NCBI RefSeq assembly: GCF_014892515.1
Contig: NZ_JADBGR010000112.1
Location: 62,001-126,000 of the forward strand
DNA length: 64,000 bases
Direction: 5' to 3'
Source of the DNA: Myceligenerans pegani
GTDB taxonomy: Bacteria; Actinomycetota; Actinomycetes; Actinomycetales; Cellulomonadaceae
Position numbers and translations under genes: made by a program. Shown here one piece after another: positions 9,208 through 18,255 of this stretch. The first letter of the stretch is position 1; each line of letters opens with the position of its first letter. Under the pieces are notes generated by a model. It was not told the origin of the DNA and did not search any database. It saw only the letters and a list, made by a program, of their open reading frames with translations.

Positions 9208-10893
9208 ATGATCGAGCGGAAACTCGACGCCCTCGCGACGCGGCTGGGGTTACGGACCAATCCGACCATCTTCTTCGCCTCGTCAGGGCTCATGGTGGTG
9301 TTCCTGCTCCTGCTGCTCGCCTTCCCGAACCAGATCAGCACGACCTTCGGGGCGTTACGCGACTGGATCGTCACCGACCTCGGATGGTTCTTCATCCTGG
9401 GCGTCACCGTATGGCTCGGGTTCCTCGGCTACGTGGCGCTCAGCCGCTTCGGACACCTGCGCCTCGGCGGGGACGACTCCCGTCCCGAGTACTCCAACCT
9501 GTCCTGGTTCGCGATGCTGTTCGCGGGCGGTATCGGCACCGTCCTGATGTTCTGGGGCGTGGCCGAACCGATGTCGCACTTCGCCACACCGCCCTTCGCC
9601 GGCGTCGAGCCCTACTCGGTCGAGGCGGCACGCGACGCGATGTCGATCTCCCTGTACCACCTGAGCCTGCACACCTGGGCGATCTTCACGCTGCCCGGCC
9701 TGGCCTTCGGGTTCTTCGTCTACCGGTACAAGCTGCCACTGCGCGTGAGCTCCGTGTTCTACCCGTTCCTCAAGGACCGGATCCACGGGCCCATCGGGAA
9801 GACGATCGACGTCTTCGCGGTCCTCGGCACGCTGTTCGGGCTCGCGGTCTCGCTGGGGCTCGGCACGTCGCAGGTGGGCGCCGGCATCAACGCGCTCCTG
9901 CCGGGCGTCCCGAACAACACCTGGCTGCAGGTCGGGATCATCACGGTGCTGACCATCACGGCGGTGACGTCGATCGTCGCCGGGCTCGACAAGGGCGTGA
10001 AGCGGCTGTCGAACGTCAACATCCTCCTGGCCGTGGGCCTGATGATCTTCGTGCTGATCTTCTTCGAGGACACCCTGTTCCTGCTGCGCCAGATCTTCGA
10101 GAGCTTCGGGCTCTACCTGCAGGACATCGTCGGCCTGGCGTTCTGGAACGACGCGATGGCCCAGTTCACCAAGGACGGCGGCTGGGGCTGGCAGGGCGGC
10201 TGGACCGTCTTCTACTGGGCGTGGACCGTCACCTGGGCGCCGTTCATGGGAGTCTTCCTCGCACGTATCTCCCGCGGCCGGACCCTGCGCCAGTTCGTCG
10301 GCGGCGTCCTGATCGCCCCGTCGCTGTTCACGCTCGTCTGGTTCGCGATCTTCGGCTGGTCGGCGATGCGGATCGACGGCATCGGGGGGAGCGGTGGCGC
10401 GCTGTCCGAGGCCGTGGCGGACGACGTCGCCCTGGCCATGTTCACCTTCTTCGAGAACTTCCCGGCCGCGACCCTGATCCAGGGCATCGCCGTGATCGTC
10501 GTCGCGTTGTTCTTCGCGACGTCCTCCGACTCCGCGTCGCTCGTGGTCGACATGCTCTGCGTCGGCGACTCCGACGCCGGACCCGTGCGCCAGCGCGTGT
10601 TCTGGGGCGTGAGCGAGGGCGCGCTCGCGGCGTCGCTCATCATTCTCGGCGGGGTCACCGGCCAGGACGGCCTCGGGGCGCTGCAGCAGGTGATCACCGT
10701 GATCGGGCTACCGATCTTCGTGCTGGTGTTCCTGATGATGTTCAGCCTGATCAAGGGGCTGCGCGACGAGCGCGAGGCCGCCTTCGAGGCGCAGTTCGCG
10801 GAGCTGCTGGCGCGCCGGCGACTGATGGACCGGGGCCGGGAGCGCGCGCAGGCCGACGCGGCGGCGTCGGGCGACGGCGAGCGCGCCGGGTGA
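9208..10893 (+). CDS. BCCT-family osmolyte transporter (betaine/carnitine/choline)
   Basis: A 561-residue secondary transporter with about twelve membrane segments. The BCCT signature is plain: FAGGIGTVLMFWGVAEPMSH contains the substrate-path glycines. The Trp-rich segment GWTVFYWAWTVTWAPFMGVF, followed by ARISRGRTLRQF, is the family hallmark forming the aromatic betaine box. FFATSSDSASLVVDML is the conserved region near the end, and the tail is charged and cytoplasmic. The likely role is Na+- or H+-coupled uptake of glycine betaine or a similar compatible solute. Start ATG 9208 follows GAAAGG. Confidence 0.92.
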   Translation: MIERKLDALATRLGLRTNPTIFFASSGLMVVFLLLLLAFPNQISTTFGALRDWIVTDLGWFFILGVTVWLGFLGYVALSRFGHLRLGGDDSRPEYSNLSWFAMLFAGGIGTVLMFWGVAEPMSHFATPPFAGVEPYSVEAARDAMSISLYHLSLHTWAIFTLPGLAFGFFVYRYKLPLRVSSVFYPFLKDRIHGPIGKTIDVFAVLGTLFGLAVSLGLGTSQVGAGINALLPGVPNNTWLQVGIITVLTITAVTSIVAGLDKGVKRLSNVNILLAVGLMIFVLIFFEDTLFLLRQIFESFGLYLQDIVGLAFWNDAMAQFTKDGGWGWQGGWTVFYWAWTVTWAPFMGVFLARISRGRTLRQFVGGVLIAPSLFTLVWFAIFGWSAMRIDGIGGSGGALSEAVADDVALAMFTFFENFPAATLIQGIAVIVVALFFATSSDSASLVVDMLCVGDSDAGPVRQRVFWGVSEGALAASLIILGGVTGQDGLGALQQVITVIGLPIFVLVFLMMFSLIKGLRDEREAAFEAQFAELLARRRLMDRGRERAQADAAASGDGERAG

Positions 10894-10987
10894 TCGAGTC
10901 CCGGCGTGGATGTCGAGAACTCGCCGCCGGCTCCGTCCCAGGGGTGCCGGCGGCGACACGCGTCGCCCGAGACGGGAGGATGGACCC

Positions 10988-11395
10988 ATGAAGTACCTGT
11001 TGCTGAAGCACTACCGCGGCGGGCCCGAGGGCCAGGACTACGGCACGGCCCCGATGGAGGAGTGGACGCCGGAGGAGATCTCGGCGCACATCGCGTTCAT
11101 GCGAAAGGTCGCCGACGACCTGCGCGAGCGCGGCGAATACGTCGACGGGCAGGCGCTCTCCCCGGAGGGTACCTTCGTCCGGTACGGCGGCGAGGGGCGC
11201 CCGCCCGTCACCGACGGTCCCTTCGCCGAGACGAAGGACCTCATCGCGGGCTGGATGGTGGTCGACGTCGACTCCGAGGAGCGGGCGCACGAGGCGGCCG
11301 CCTATCTCTCGTCGGCGCCCGGCAAGGGCGGCAAGCCCCTGTACGAGTGGATCGAGGTGCGCCCCTTCCTCACCGAACCGTCGGTGGTCGAGTGA
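10988..11395 (+). CDS. YCII/DGPF-domain protein, ECF sigma partner
   Basis: A 135-residue ferredoxin-like alpha-beta barrel protein. It starts MKYLLLKHYRGG and carries the motif PVTDGPFAETKDLIAGWMVV, the DGPF signature used to name these proteins. In actinobacteria they are encoded next to group ECF42 sigma factors, as here, and the biochemical role is unsettled. ATG 10988 follows GGGAGGA (10974-10980). Its TGA overlaps the GTG start of the sigma factor (GTGA, 11392-11395), which implies translational coupling. Confidence 0.88.
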   Translation: MKYLLLKHYRGGPEGQDYGTAPMEEWTPEEISAHIAFMRKVADDLRERGEYVDGQALSPEGTFVRYGGEGRPPVTDGPFAETKDLIAGWMVVDVDSEERAHEAAAYLSSAPGKGGKPLYEWIEVRPFLTEPSVVE

Positions 11396-12561
11396 TCCGG
11401 GAGCTCGCCGGGCAGGTCCTGGGCGTCCTCGTCCGCCGCGGAGCCGACTTCGCGGCGGCCGAGGACGCCGTCCAGGACGCCCTCGTCGAGGCGGTCCGCC
11501 GCTGGGGGAGCGGGGTCGTGGACGACGACGGCGACCGCCCCGACGACCTGAAGGCCTGGCTGGTCACCGTCGCCTGGCGCAAGTTCCTGGACGCGCGGCG
11601 CGCGGCGTCGGCCCGGGCGCTGCGCGAGGTGAAGGTCAGCCTGGAGCCGCCGTCGGGCCCGGCCGAGCAGGCCGACGACACCCTCCTGATCCTCAGCCGC
11701 TGCTGCCACCCCGCCCTGACGCCGGCGTCGGCGATCGCGCTCACCCTGCGGGCGGTGGGCGGGCTGACGACGGCGCAGATCGCGCGCGCGTTCCTGGTGC
11801 CCGAGGCGACGATGGCGCAACGGATCTCGCGCGCGAAGCGGACCGTGTCCGGCGAGCGGTTCGAGGCGCCGGGCGACGTGACCGCCGTGCTCCGCGTGCT
11901 GTACCTGATGTTCAACGAGGGGTTCATGACCGGTCCCGGCGTCGACCTGGCCGCCGAGGCGATCCGGCTCGCCCGCCAGCTGGCCGCCGTCGTGCCCGAC
12001 GATCCCGAGGCCGCCGGGCTGCTCGCGCTGATGCTGCTGCACCACGCGCGGCGGGCCGCACGGTTCGACGCGGGCGGGGAACTCGTGCCCCTCGACCGGC
12101 AGGACCGGTCGCTGTGGGACACCGCGATGATCGCGGAGGGCGTCGGGATCCTGCAGCGCGCCCTCTCCCGGGACCTCCTGGGGGAGTACCAGGCGCAGGC
12201 CGCGATCGCCGCCCTGCACGACGACGCCGCCACAGCCGCCGAGACGGACTGGCCGCAGATCCTGGAGTGGTACGACGAACTGCTGGTGCTCGCGCCCGGC
12301 AACCGGGTCGCGGAGCTGAACCGGGCGATCGCCGTCGGGCACGTCGACGGGGCGTACGCCGGGCTGCGGGCCCTCGAGGCGCTCGACGCCGGGCTGCCGC
12401 GGTACGACGCCGCGGCCGCCTACCTGCGCGAACTCGCGGGCGAGCGCGCGGAGGCGGCGCGTCGCTACGCCGCAGCGGCCGAGGCCGCGGTCAGCGGCGC
12501 GGAACGGACACACCTGCTCAAGCAGGCGGCACGGCTCAACGAGGACCTCGCGACGCCGTGA
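11392..12561 (+). CDS. RNA polymerase sigma factor, ECF42-like, with C-terminal extension
   Basis: An extracytoplasmic-function sigma factor of 389 residues. Region 2 lies in about 10-75 (DFAAAEDAVQDALVEAVRRW, LKAWLVTVAWRKFLDARR). Region 4 lies near 120-155 (AIALTLRAVGGLTTAQIARA, FLVPEATMAQRISRAKRTV). A long helical extension follows (VLYLMFNEGF, LLHHARRAARFDAGGELVPL, YDELLVLAPGNRVAELNRAI), matching the tetratricopeptide-like tail of ECF42 proteins. No anti-sigma gene is adjacent. The coupled DGPF protein is the expected partner, and ECF42 activity is thought to depend on the tail rather than an anti-sigma factor. Confidence 0.9.
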   Translation: MIRELAGQVLGVLVRRGADFAAAEDAVQDALVEAVRRWGSGVVDDDGDRPDDLKAWLVTVAWRKFLDARRAASARALREVKVSLEPPSGPAEQADDTLLILSRCCHPALTPASAIALTLRAVGGLTTAQIARAFLVPEATMAQRISRAKRTVSGERFEAPGDVTAVLRVLYLMFNEGFMTGPGVDLAAEAIRLARQLAAVVPDDPEAAGLLALMLLHHARRAARFDAGGELVPLDRQDRSLWDTAMIAEGVGILQRALSRDLLGEYQAQAAIAALHDDAATAAETDWPQILEWYDELLVLAPGNRVAELNRAIAVGHVDGAYAGLRALEALDAGLPRYDAAAAYLRELAGERAEAARRYAAAAEAAVSGAERTHLLKQAARLNEDLATP

Positions 12562-12659
12562 CCGCCGGGCACGCCGGTGTCGATCCGGACCTGCGTCTGG
12601 CTCGCGTCGGGGGCAGGCTGGGAGGAGACCGCGGTCCATCGACAGAGAGGAACGGTCCG

Positions 12660-12842
12660 ATGCGTACCACCGCACTGATCGCGCGTACGGCGCTCGTGCT
12701 CGCCCTGCCGCTCGTCCTCGCCGGCTGCCCCGACGCCGGCGGAGGCGGCGGTGGTGGCGGGTACCGGGTGTCCACCGAGGGTGTCGGCGAGGGGGCCGTC
12801 GTCGCGTCCGTCGCCGGGACCGGCGTCGGAGCGATGGCCTGA
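12660..12842 (+). CDS. Small glycine-rich lipoprotein
   Basis: A 60-residue peptide starting at ATG 12660 after AGAGAGG (12643-12649). Residues 1-22 form a signal peptide with the lipobox LVLAGC. After the cysteine comes PDAGGGGGGGGYRV and a short tail. It is too short for a folded enzyme and no function is apparent. The signal sequence, lipobox and ribosome site together make it a credible gene. It lies 98 bp after the sigma factor in the same direction, and could be a target or passenger of that operon. Confidence 0.65.
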   Translation: MRTTALIARTALVLALPLVLAGCPDAGGGGGGGGYRVSTEGVGEGAVVASVAGTGVGAMA

Positions 12843-12916
12843 CCAGGCGATCGCAGGGCTTCGGCGGGTGATGCCGCCGCGGCAGCCCGTCCGGCCAGGG
12901 CGGAGGGCCGTTCTGC

Positions 12917-12922
12917 TACGTT
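12917..12922 (+). promoter_or_regulatory. -10 box TACGTT for the leaderless DUF2071 gene
   Basis: TACGTT ends six bases before GTG 12929, and no Shine-Dalgarno sequence is visible. The spacing repeats the pattern at 3527, 4701 and 7404. Confidence 0.4.
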
Positions 12923-12928
12923 CGCGGG

Positions 12929-13714
12929 GTGACCGGCCTCGACACGCGTGACGGCACGCGCCCCCGCCCGTTCCTCACCGCCGCGTGGCGGCGGCTCGTG
13001 ATGCTGAACTACGAGATCGACCCGGCCGTGCTGCACCCGCTCGTGCCGCGCGGCGTCGTGCTCGACACCTGGGGCGGCATGACGCTCGTGAGCATGGTCG
13101 GGTTCGAGTTCCTCGACACCCGGCTGCTCGGCGTGCCCGTGCCGTTCCATCGCGACTTCGACGAGATCAACCTGCGGTTCTACGTCCGGCGCGACACGGC
13201 CGACGGGCCGCGCCGCGGTGTCGTGTTCGTCAAGGAGATCGTGCCGCGCCCCGCGCTGGCCGCCGTCGCCCGGCTCGCCTACGGCGAGCGGTACGTCTCC
13301 CGCCCGATGCGGCACCGCATCGACCTGGCCGACGACGGCGTCACCCCGGCCGGTCTGGTCGGCTACGCCTGGTACGACGGCGGCTCCTGGCACCGCCTGC
13401 ACGCCACGACCACCGGCGAGGCCCGCCTGCCCGCCGCCGGCTCCCAGGAGGAGTTCGTCACCGAGCACTACTGGGGCTACGCCGCTCAGCGCGACGGCGG
13501 CTGCGTCGAGTACCGGGTCGAGCACCCGCGCTGGAACGTGTGGCGGGCCACGGACGCCCGACTCGACTGCGACGTCGCCCAGGTCTACGGCCCGCACTTC
13601 ACCGAGGCGCTGACGGCGGACCCGGTCTCGGCGTTCGTCGCGGACGGCTCCCCGGTCACGGTCCGGGCGGGTGCGCGGCTCCCGCACCCGCCCGGGGCCG
13701 TCAGCGGGTCCTGA
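12929..13714 (+). CDS. DUF2071/YqjF-family protein
   Basis: A 261-residue cytoplasmic protein of the YqjF/DUF2071 family, which is related in fold to acetoacetate decarboxylase-like proteins but has no assigned reaction. Family features are the opening PFLTAAWRRLVMLNYEIDPA, LVPRGVVLDTWGGMTLVSMV, the NLRFYVRRDTADGPRRGVVF strand pair, and EHYWGYAAQRDGGCVEYRVE. Its 3' end overlaps the 3' end of the convergent secreted phosphoesterase by 14 bp. Confidence 0.82.
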   Translation: MTGLDTRDGTRPRPFLTAAWRRLVMLNYEIDPAVLHPLVPRGVVLDTWGGMTLVSMVGFEFLDTRLLGVPVPFHRDFDEINLRFYVRRDTADGPRRGVVFVKEIVPRPALAAVARLAYGERYVSRPMRHRIDLADDGVTPAGLVGYAWYDGGSWHRLHATTTGEARLPAAGSQEEFVTEHYWGYAAQRDGGCVEYRVEHPRWNVWRATDARLDCDVAQVYGPHFTEALTADPVSAFVADGSPVTVRAGARLPHPPGAVSGS

Positions 13715-16700
13715 TCCGGAGTGCGCCCGTCGTCTCGTTGACCGTGACCTCCAGTTCGGCCACGCCGCGGCGGAGCGCCAGCACGGTGCCTGCGTCCGGG
13801 TCGACCGCGACGACGTCGCGGCGATCGCAGGTGCGTCCGGCCCGGGCGTGCCGATGACCGTGACGGTCCAGGTCCGCGACGCAGACCCGTTCCCCGCCCC
13901 ACGACGCCGAGACGGGCCAGTCCACCGGCACCTCCCGGCCGCCGTCCTGCACGACGACGGCCGCCACGTCCGCGGTCCGGCCGCGCTCCAGGAACTCCGG
14001 GCCGGCGATCCGGACCTCGTCCGCGCGGGTGCTGACCTCCCAGTCCAGCCACTCGTCGCCGGCCCGCGTTCCGGCCCGCGGGTCGATGCCGAGCAGGGAC
14101 CAGCCCGTGAAGCCGCCGTCGGCGGGTGTGCTCGCCGGCGACTTGCCCGAGTTGCCGTTGATCAGGTACGGGACGCCGTCCCGCGTGTCGGCGTGGAAGA
14201 CGCCGGCGTGCGCGTTCACGCTCGCCACGGGCTTGCCGGAGCGGGCCTCGAAGTCCTCGAACCAGGTGCGCAGCGTGTCGGCCTCGAGACGGTCCGAGAG
14301 CTGGCTGGCCTTCGTGGGCAGCGGGTCGTCGAGCGGGTGGTGGGCGAAGACGAGCACGCCGGTCACCCGGGAGTCGGTGGCGGCGTCGTCCAGGGCGTCG
14401 CGCAGCATCCGCAGCTGCGCGAAGTCGCTGCCGAGCCGCCCGGTGGACGAGTCGAGGTGGATCATCCGGGTGACGCCGCCGTCGCCCCGGGGGCCGCCGT
14501 CGCCTCGCCGCGCAGCGTCGCCGCGGGCCGGGACGTCGACGACGCGCGTCGTGTCGCCGAACTCGGCGCGGAAGTTGTCCGCGGCGCCGCCCATGATCTC
14601 GTGGTTGCCCGGCAGGTAGTACCAGGGGAAGGGCTCGGTCCCGGGCGCGCCGAGCTCCTCGGTGAGGATCCGGCGGGCCAGGTCGAAGTCCTCGGGCGCG
14701 GCCTCGTCCACCAGGTCGCCGTTGATGACCAGCAGGTCCGGGTCGGCGGCCACGATCTCGCGCAGGGCCTGCCGGGCGCCGTCGACTGCGGGTGAGTCGG
14801 GGTCGCGGGCCACGAACTGCGCGTCCGACATGACGGCCACGCGCAGGGGCGCGTCGTCCGTGTCGCCGGCGTCGGCGACGACCGGGTCCTCGACCCGGGC
14901 CGCCGCGGGCACGTCCACGTCCGGCGGCACCTGCGCGCGCACGTCCGAGACCACGATCTCGCCCGTGTACTGCGCCGCGGCGCGCGTCTCGAGCACCCGC
15001 AAGCGCTGCATCGTCAGCGGGAACTCGACGCCGTCCGGCACCGCGAACTCGGCGAGCCGCCAACCCGTCCAGTCCACGAGCGGGCCGTCGAGGTTCGTCA
15101 CGACCCCGTCGCCCTGCCGGACCTGCAGGCGCAGCCAGGCGCCGTTGCCGTCGCCGTGCACCCACATCGTCACGGCGCGCGGCTGCCCGGGGATCTCGGG
15201 GCCGCCGCCGGGCGCCACGGCGTACTGGCCGCGGGTCGCCGTCGACCCTGTGAAGTCGTACGCGATCCGCAGCCCGGCGGCGCCGTCGTGCCCCGCGGCG
15301 GGTTCGACGACGCCGCCCGGGGCGCGGGCGTGCGCCGACGTCCAGGAGGCCGCGTCGGCCAGGTCGGCGACCGTGACGTCCTCGAGGCCGACGGCGACCG
15401 CCACCCGCGAGGTCACCGTGCCGTGGCGGGTCGTGACGGCCAGGGTGAACGACGTCGCCCCCGAGCCGCGCAGCGCGGTCACGGTGAACGACCCGTCGCC
15501 GGCCGGCACCAGTTCGGCCACCGGCTCGCCGTCGTCGCCCCGTCCGCCGGTCACGGTGACGTCCCGCGCCTCGATCGGCGCGGCGAACCCGTCGGCGTCG
15601 TAGCCGGTGAGCACGAGGGGCGCGGTCGCGGCGTCGTCGGCGAGCGTGATCAGCGGCGTGCCGACGGCGGTCCGCACCAGCGGGCCGAGCACCTCCACCC
15701 GTGTGCTGCCCGCCGCCGCGCCCCGGCCCGACAGGTGGCGCGCCGTGACCCGGGCCGTCCCGGGACGTGATCCGGTCACCACGGCCGTGCCGTCGCGCCG
15801 GCCCGACACGCGCACCGCCCGGGAGTCGTCGCGCCACGAGGTGGGCGCCACGCCGACCGGGTACATCACCTCGTCGTAGCCCTTGGCGACCAGCGTCCGG
15901 TGCAGACCGGGGAAGACGCGGCCGGCGTCGTCGGCGGGGACCGTGGTGCGCACGTCGTAGGCGGTCACGCGGCCGCTGCCCGCGGGGACGAACAGGCCCA
16001 GGCCGTTGGCGTCGCGCCGCTCGTACCCGTCCGACGGGTCGTTCAGGATGCTCGTGCCCACGTCGCCGGGGATCCGCGCGACCATCTGGCTGGAGCCTCC
16101 GCCGTCGAGGTTGATCGCGTCCTCGGCGCCGAGCTGCGCGAACAGCTCGCCGAGCTCGTACAGGTCCATCCCGATGCTGCCGGCCTGCCGCCCGTCGACC
16201 ACGACGAAGTACGCGGTCCGTCCGTCCGGGCCGAACCCGACGGCGGTGCGCGGATGCCGCAGCTCCACGTGGCTTCCCGTGGCGCTCGTGACCTCGCCGT
16301 CCTCCAGCAGCCAGTCCTCGGCGCCGCCGCCGACGGCCACCTCCACCTCACCGGCCGCGCCACCGGGCCCGTCGCCGGCGGCGTCCCGCAGGGCGTAGGC
16401 GACATCGACCCGGTCGCCCGGTGCGAGAGCCGCGAGGGCGCCGGCCGACCCGCCCGGCCGGGCGACGACCGCGCGCTCGCCGTCACCGAGCTGCCCCTCA
16501 CCCGGCCGCCCGACGGCGGTCACCACGCCGGACGGGTCGAGCCGCACCTCGACGCCCGTCTCGCCGGCGCCGATCGCCCGGGCACGGGAGAACGAGCCCC
16601 AGGTCGCGTCGTACACGGCGACCCCGCCCGAGGGCAGCGCGGTGACGTTCACGCCCGCGAGCGGCATGCTCCCGCCACCGCCGCCCGCCGTCGTCCAGGT

Positions 16701-17327
16701 CAGGGAGCCGTCGAGGAAGAGCTCGGCGAGCCGCCCGGCACCGTCGGGCCCGAACGCGGCCGCGCGCTCCCGCCCGGGGTTCGCGGACTTCAGGAGCGTG
16801 CCGCCGTCGACGGCGGCGCCGAGGGCGGCACCCGAGTTGTTGATGTCGAAGTAGTCGCCGTTGACCGCCGCGACCGCATCCCGCGCGGCGGCCATCTCCG
16901 TGACCGTGGCGTTGCCCGCGACCACCGGCAGCCCCGGTGCGCGCTCCGGCCCGACGTAGCCCGCCTCGACGCCCTCGCCCAGCCGAGCGACCAGGATCTC
17001 GCCGCTCAACCAGCCGTCTGCCGAGAGCCGCGTGAACCGGGTGAGCTCCAGCCCGGGCGCGACCAGCACCTCGTCCCGCTGCGTGACGAGGGCGGCGCCG
17101 TCGTCGTCCAGCGGGAGATCGGCGACGCGGTCGGTGCGGTGGCTCGCGTCCGAGTGCCTAGCGGGTGCCGACGGCGCGACGGCGGGTGGGGCCCACGGCG
17201 GCGCGACGGGGGCCGGCGGGCCGGCCGCGTCGGTGCTCGCGGACGCAGGTGCGGCGGCGAGCGACGTCGGGATGAGAGCGGTGGCGAGTGCGAACGCGGC
17301 GGCCGCGGTGGCGCGGGGCAGGCGCAT
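13701..17327 (-). CDS. Secreted phosphodiester glycosidase fused to calcineurin-like phosphoesterase
   Basis: A 1,208-residue exported protein. Residues 1-30 are a Sec signal peptide (MRLPRATAAAAFALATALIP ... ASAS). A NAGPA-type phosphodiester glycosidase domain spans roughly 60-420 (AVNGDYFDINNSGAALGAAV; AINLDGGGSSQMVARIPGD). A beta-sandwich and carbohydrate-binding-like middle follows. A metallophosphoesterase domain lies near 770-1080 with VMSDAQ, INGDLVDE, GNHEIMGG, FAHHPL and VNAHAG as metal-ligand motifs. A short beta domain ends the protein. The first domain family removes GlcNAc from phosphodiester links, so wall teichoic acid or phosphoglycan scavenging is a reasonable inference. ATG 17327 follows GGAGG. 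Confidence 0.85.
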   Translation of the reverse strand: MRLPRATAAAAFALATALIPTSLAAAPASASTDAAGPPAPVAPPWAPPAVAPSAPARHSDASHRTDRVADLPLDDDGAALVTQRDEVLVAPGLELTRFTRLSADGWLSGEILVARLGEGVEAGYVGPERAPGLPVVAGNATVTEMAAARDAVAAVNGDYFDINNSGAALGAAVDGGTLLKSANPGRERAAAFGPDGAGRLAELFLDGSLTWTTAGGGGGSMPLAGVNVTALPSGGVAVYDATWGSFSRARAIGAGETGVEVRLDPSGVVTAVGRPGEGQLGDGERAVVARPGGSAGALAALAPGDRVDVAYALRDAAGDGPGGAAGEVEVAVGGGAEDWLLEDGEVTSATGSHVELRHPRTAVGFGPDGRTAYFVVVDGRQAGSIGMDLYELGELFAQLGAEDAINLDGGGSSQMVARIPGDVGTSILNDPSDGYERRDANGLGLFVPAGSGRVTAYDVRTTVPADDAGRVFPGLHRTLVAKGYDEVMYPVGVAPTSWRDDSRAVRVSGRRDGTAVVTGSRPGTARVTARHLSGRGAAAGSTRVEVLGPLVRTAVGTPLITLADDAATAPLVLTGYDADGFAAPIEARDVTVTGGRGDDGEPVAELVPAGDGSFTVTALRGSGATSFTLAVTTRHGTVTSRVAVAVGLEDVTVADLADAASWTSAHARAPGGVVEPAAGHDGAAGLRIAYDFTGSTATRGQYAVAPGGGPEIPGQPRAVTMWVHGDGNGAWLRLQVRQGDGVVTNLDGPLVDWTGWRLAEFAVPDGVEFPLTMQRLRVLETRAAAQYTGEIVVSDVRAQVPPDVDVPAAARVEDPVVADAGDTDDAPLRVAVMSDAQFVARDPDSPAVDGARQALREIVAADPDLLVINGDLVDEAAPEDFDLARRILTEELGAPGTEPFPWYYLPGNHEIMGGAADNFRAEFGDTTRVVDVPARGDAARRGDGGPRGDGGVTRMIHLDSSTGRLGSDFAQLRMLRDALDDAATDSRVTGVLVFAHHPLDDPLPTKASQLSDRLEADTLRTWFEDFEARSGKPVASVNAHAGVFHADTRDGVPYLINGNSGKSPASTPADGGFTGWSLLGIDPRAGTRAGDEWLDWEVSTRADEVRIAGPEFLERGRTADVAAVVVQDGGREVPVDWPVSASWGGERVCVADLDRHGHRHARAGRTCDRRDVVAVDPDAGTVLALRRGVAELEVTVNETTGALRIRTR

Positions 17328-17535
17328 GGGTCCTCCAGGATCCGGGGGTGGCACCACCGTGGCGGGGCAACGTTGCGACAGGTCGAAGCACGGCTGAACA
17401 TCTGGCCGCTGCCCCGGGTTGAGCGGATCCGGGGCAGCGCAGGGGACGCACCTGGAGTGTGGACCGGCCCGGCGGGCGCCGCGACCGCGAGCGCCCCGGG
17501 TTCGTCGATTCCGGACATTCTGGAACGATGTCGCC

Positions 17536-18162
17536 ATGACGCTCTACGCCGCCGCGCCCGCACGCCGCGCCCGACAGCTCCTCGGCGACCTCCTCTTCCT
17601 CGCGTGGACGGGAGCGTGGACCTGGGCCGGGCTCCGCGCACACGACGCCGTGCTCGAGCTCGCGGCACCCGGCCGGGCCACGATGAACGCGGCCGGCGAC
17701 ATCGCCGGACAGCTCCGCGACGTCGAGGACCGCATCGCCGGCGTCCCCCTCGTGGGCGACGACCTCACCGGGCCGTTCGGCGGCATGGCGAGCCAGGCCG
17801 ACGGTCTCGCCGCAGCGGGCGCGTCCCTGGTGGAGACCGTCGGGCAGCTGGCGCTCGCGGTCGGGCTGGCGGTGGCGCTCGTCCCGGTGCTGCTGGTCGC
17901 CGTCGTCCACGTGCCGCTGCGCGTGCGGTTCGTGCGGCGGGCGAGCGCGGCGCGCCGGGCCGTCCGGCAGCTCTCGGCCGGGGACGGTGCGCGGGCCGCC
18001 GCGCTGTCGGAGCTGTTCGCCCTCCGGGCCCTGGCGAACCAGCCGGTCCGCAAGCTGGCCGCGATCACCGGCGACCCGGTCGCGGCCTGGCGCGACGGCG
18101 ACGAGGCCGCGATCCGCCGGCTGGCGGACCTGGAGCTACGGGACCTGGGCGTCCGCCGCTGA
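17536..18162 (+). CDS. Membrane protein of unknown function
   Basis: A 208-residue protein with two strong hydrophobic segments, near 14-33 (LLGDLLFLAWTGAWTWAGL) and near 100-124 (LALAVGLAVALVPVLLVAVV). The region between them is polar, perhaps extracellular, and the C-terminal cytoplasmic tail of ~80 residues is rich in Arg and Ala. Similar two-pass proteins occur in other actinobacteria but I do not recognise a function. ATG 17536 is used. It is divergent from the secreted phosphoesterase with a 208-bp gap. Confidence 0.7.
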   Translation: MTLYAAAPARRARQLLGDLLFLAWTGAWTWAGLRAHDAVLELAAPGRATMNAAGDIAGQLRDVEDRIAGVPLVGDDLTGPFGGMASQADGLAAAGASLVETVGQLALAVGLAVALVPVLLVAVVHVPLRVRFVRRASAARRAVRQLSAGDGARAAALSELFALRALANQPVRKLAAITGDPVAAWRDGDEAAIRRLADLELRDLGVRR

Positions 18163-18255
18163 CGTGCCGGGACCAGCGACCGACGTCGGCCCCTCGGCTC
18201 CGCTGATCGACACCCGAGATGCATGAGGTCGGCGGCGCGAGGACGGTCGGGAACC

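Noticed and set aside
15900-18206. A 768-codon plus-strand open frame opposite the secreted phosphoesterase
   Set aside because: It is a codon-bias shadow. It has no ribosome site or domain, and it crosses the real start region of the minus-strand gene.
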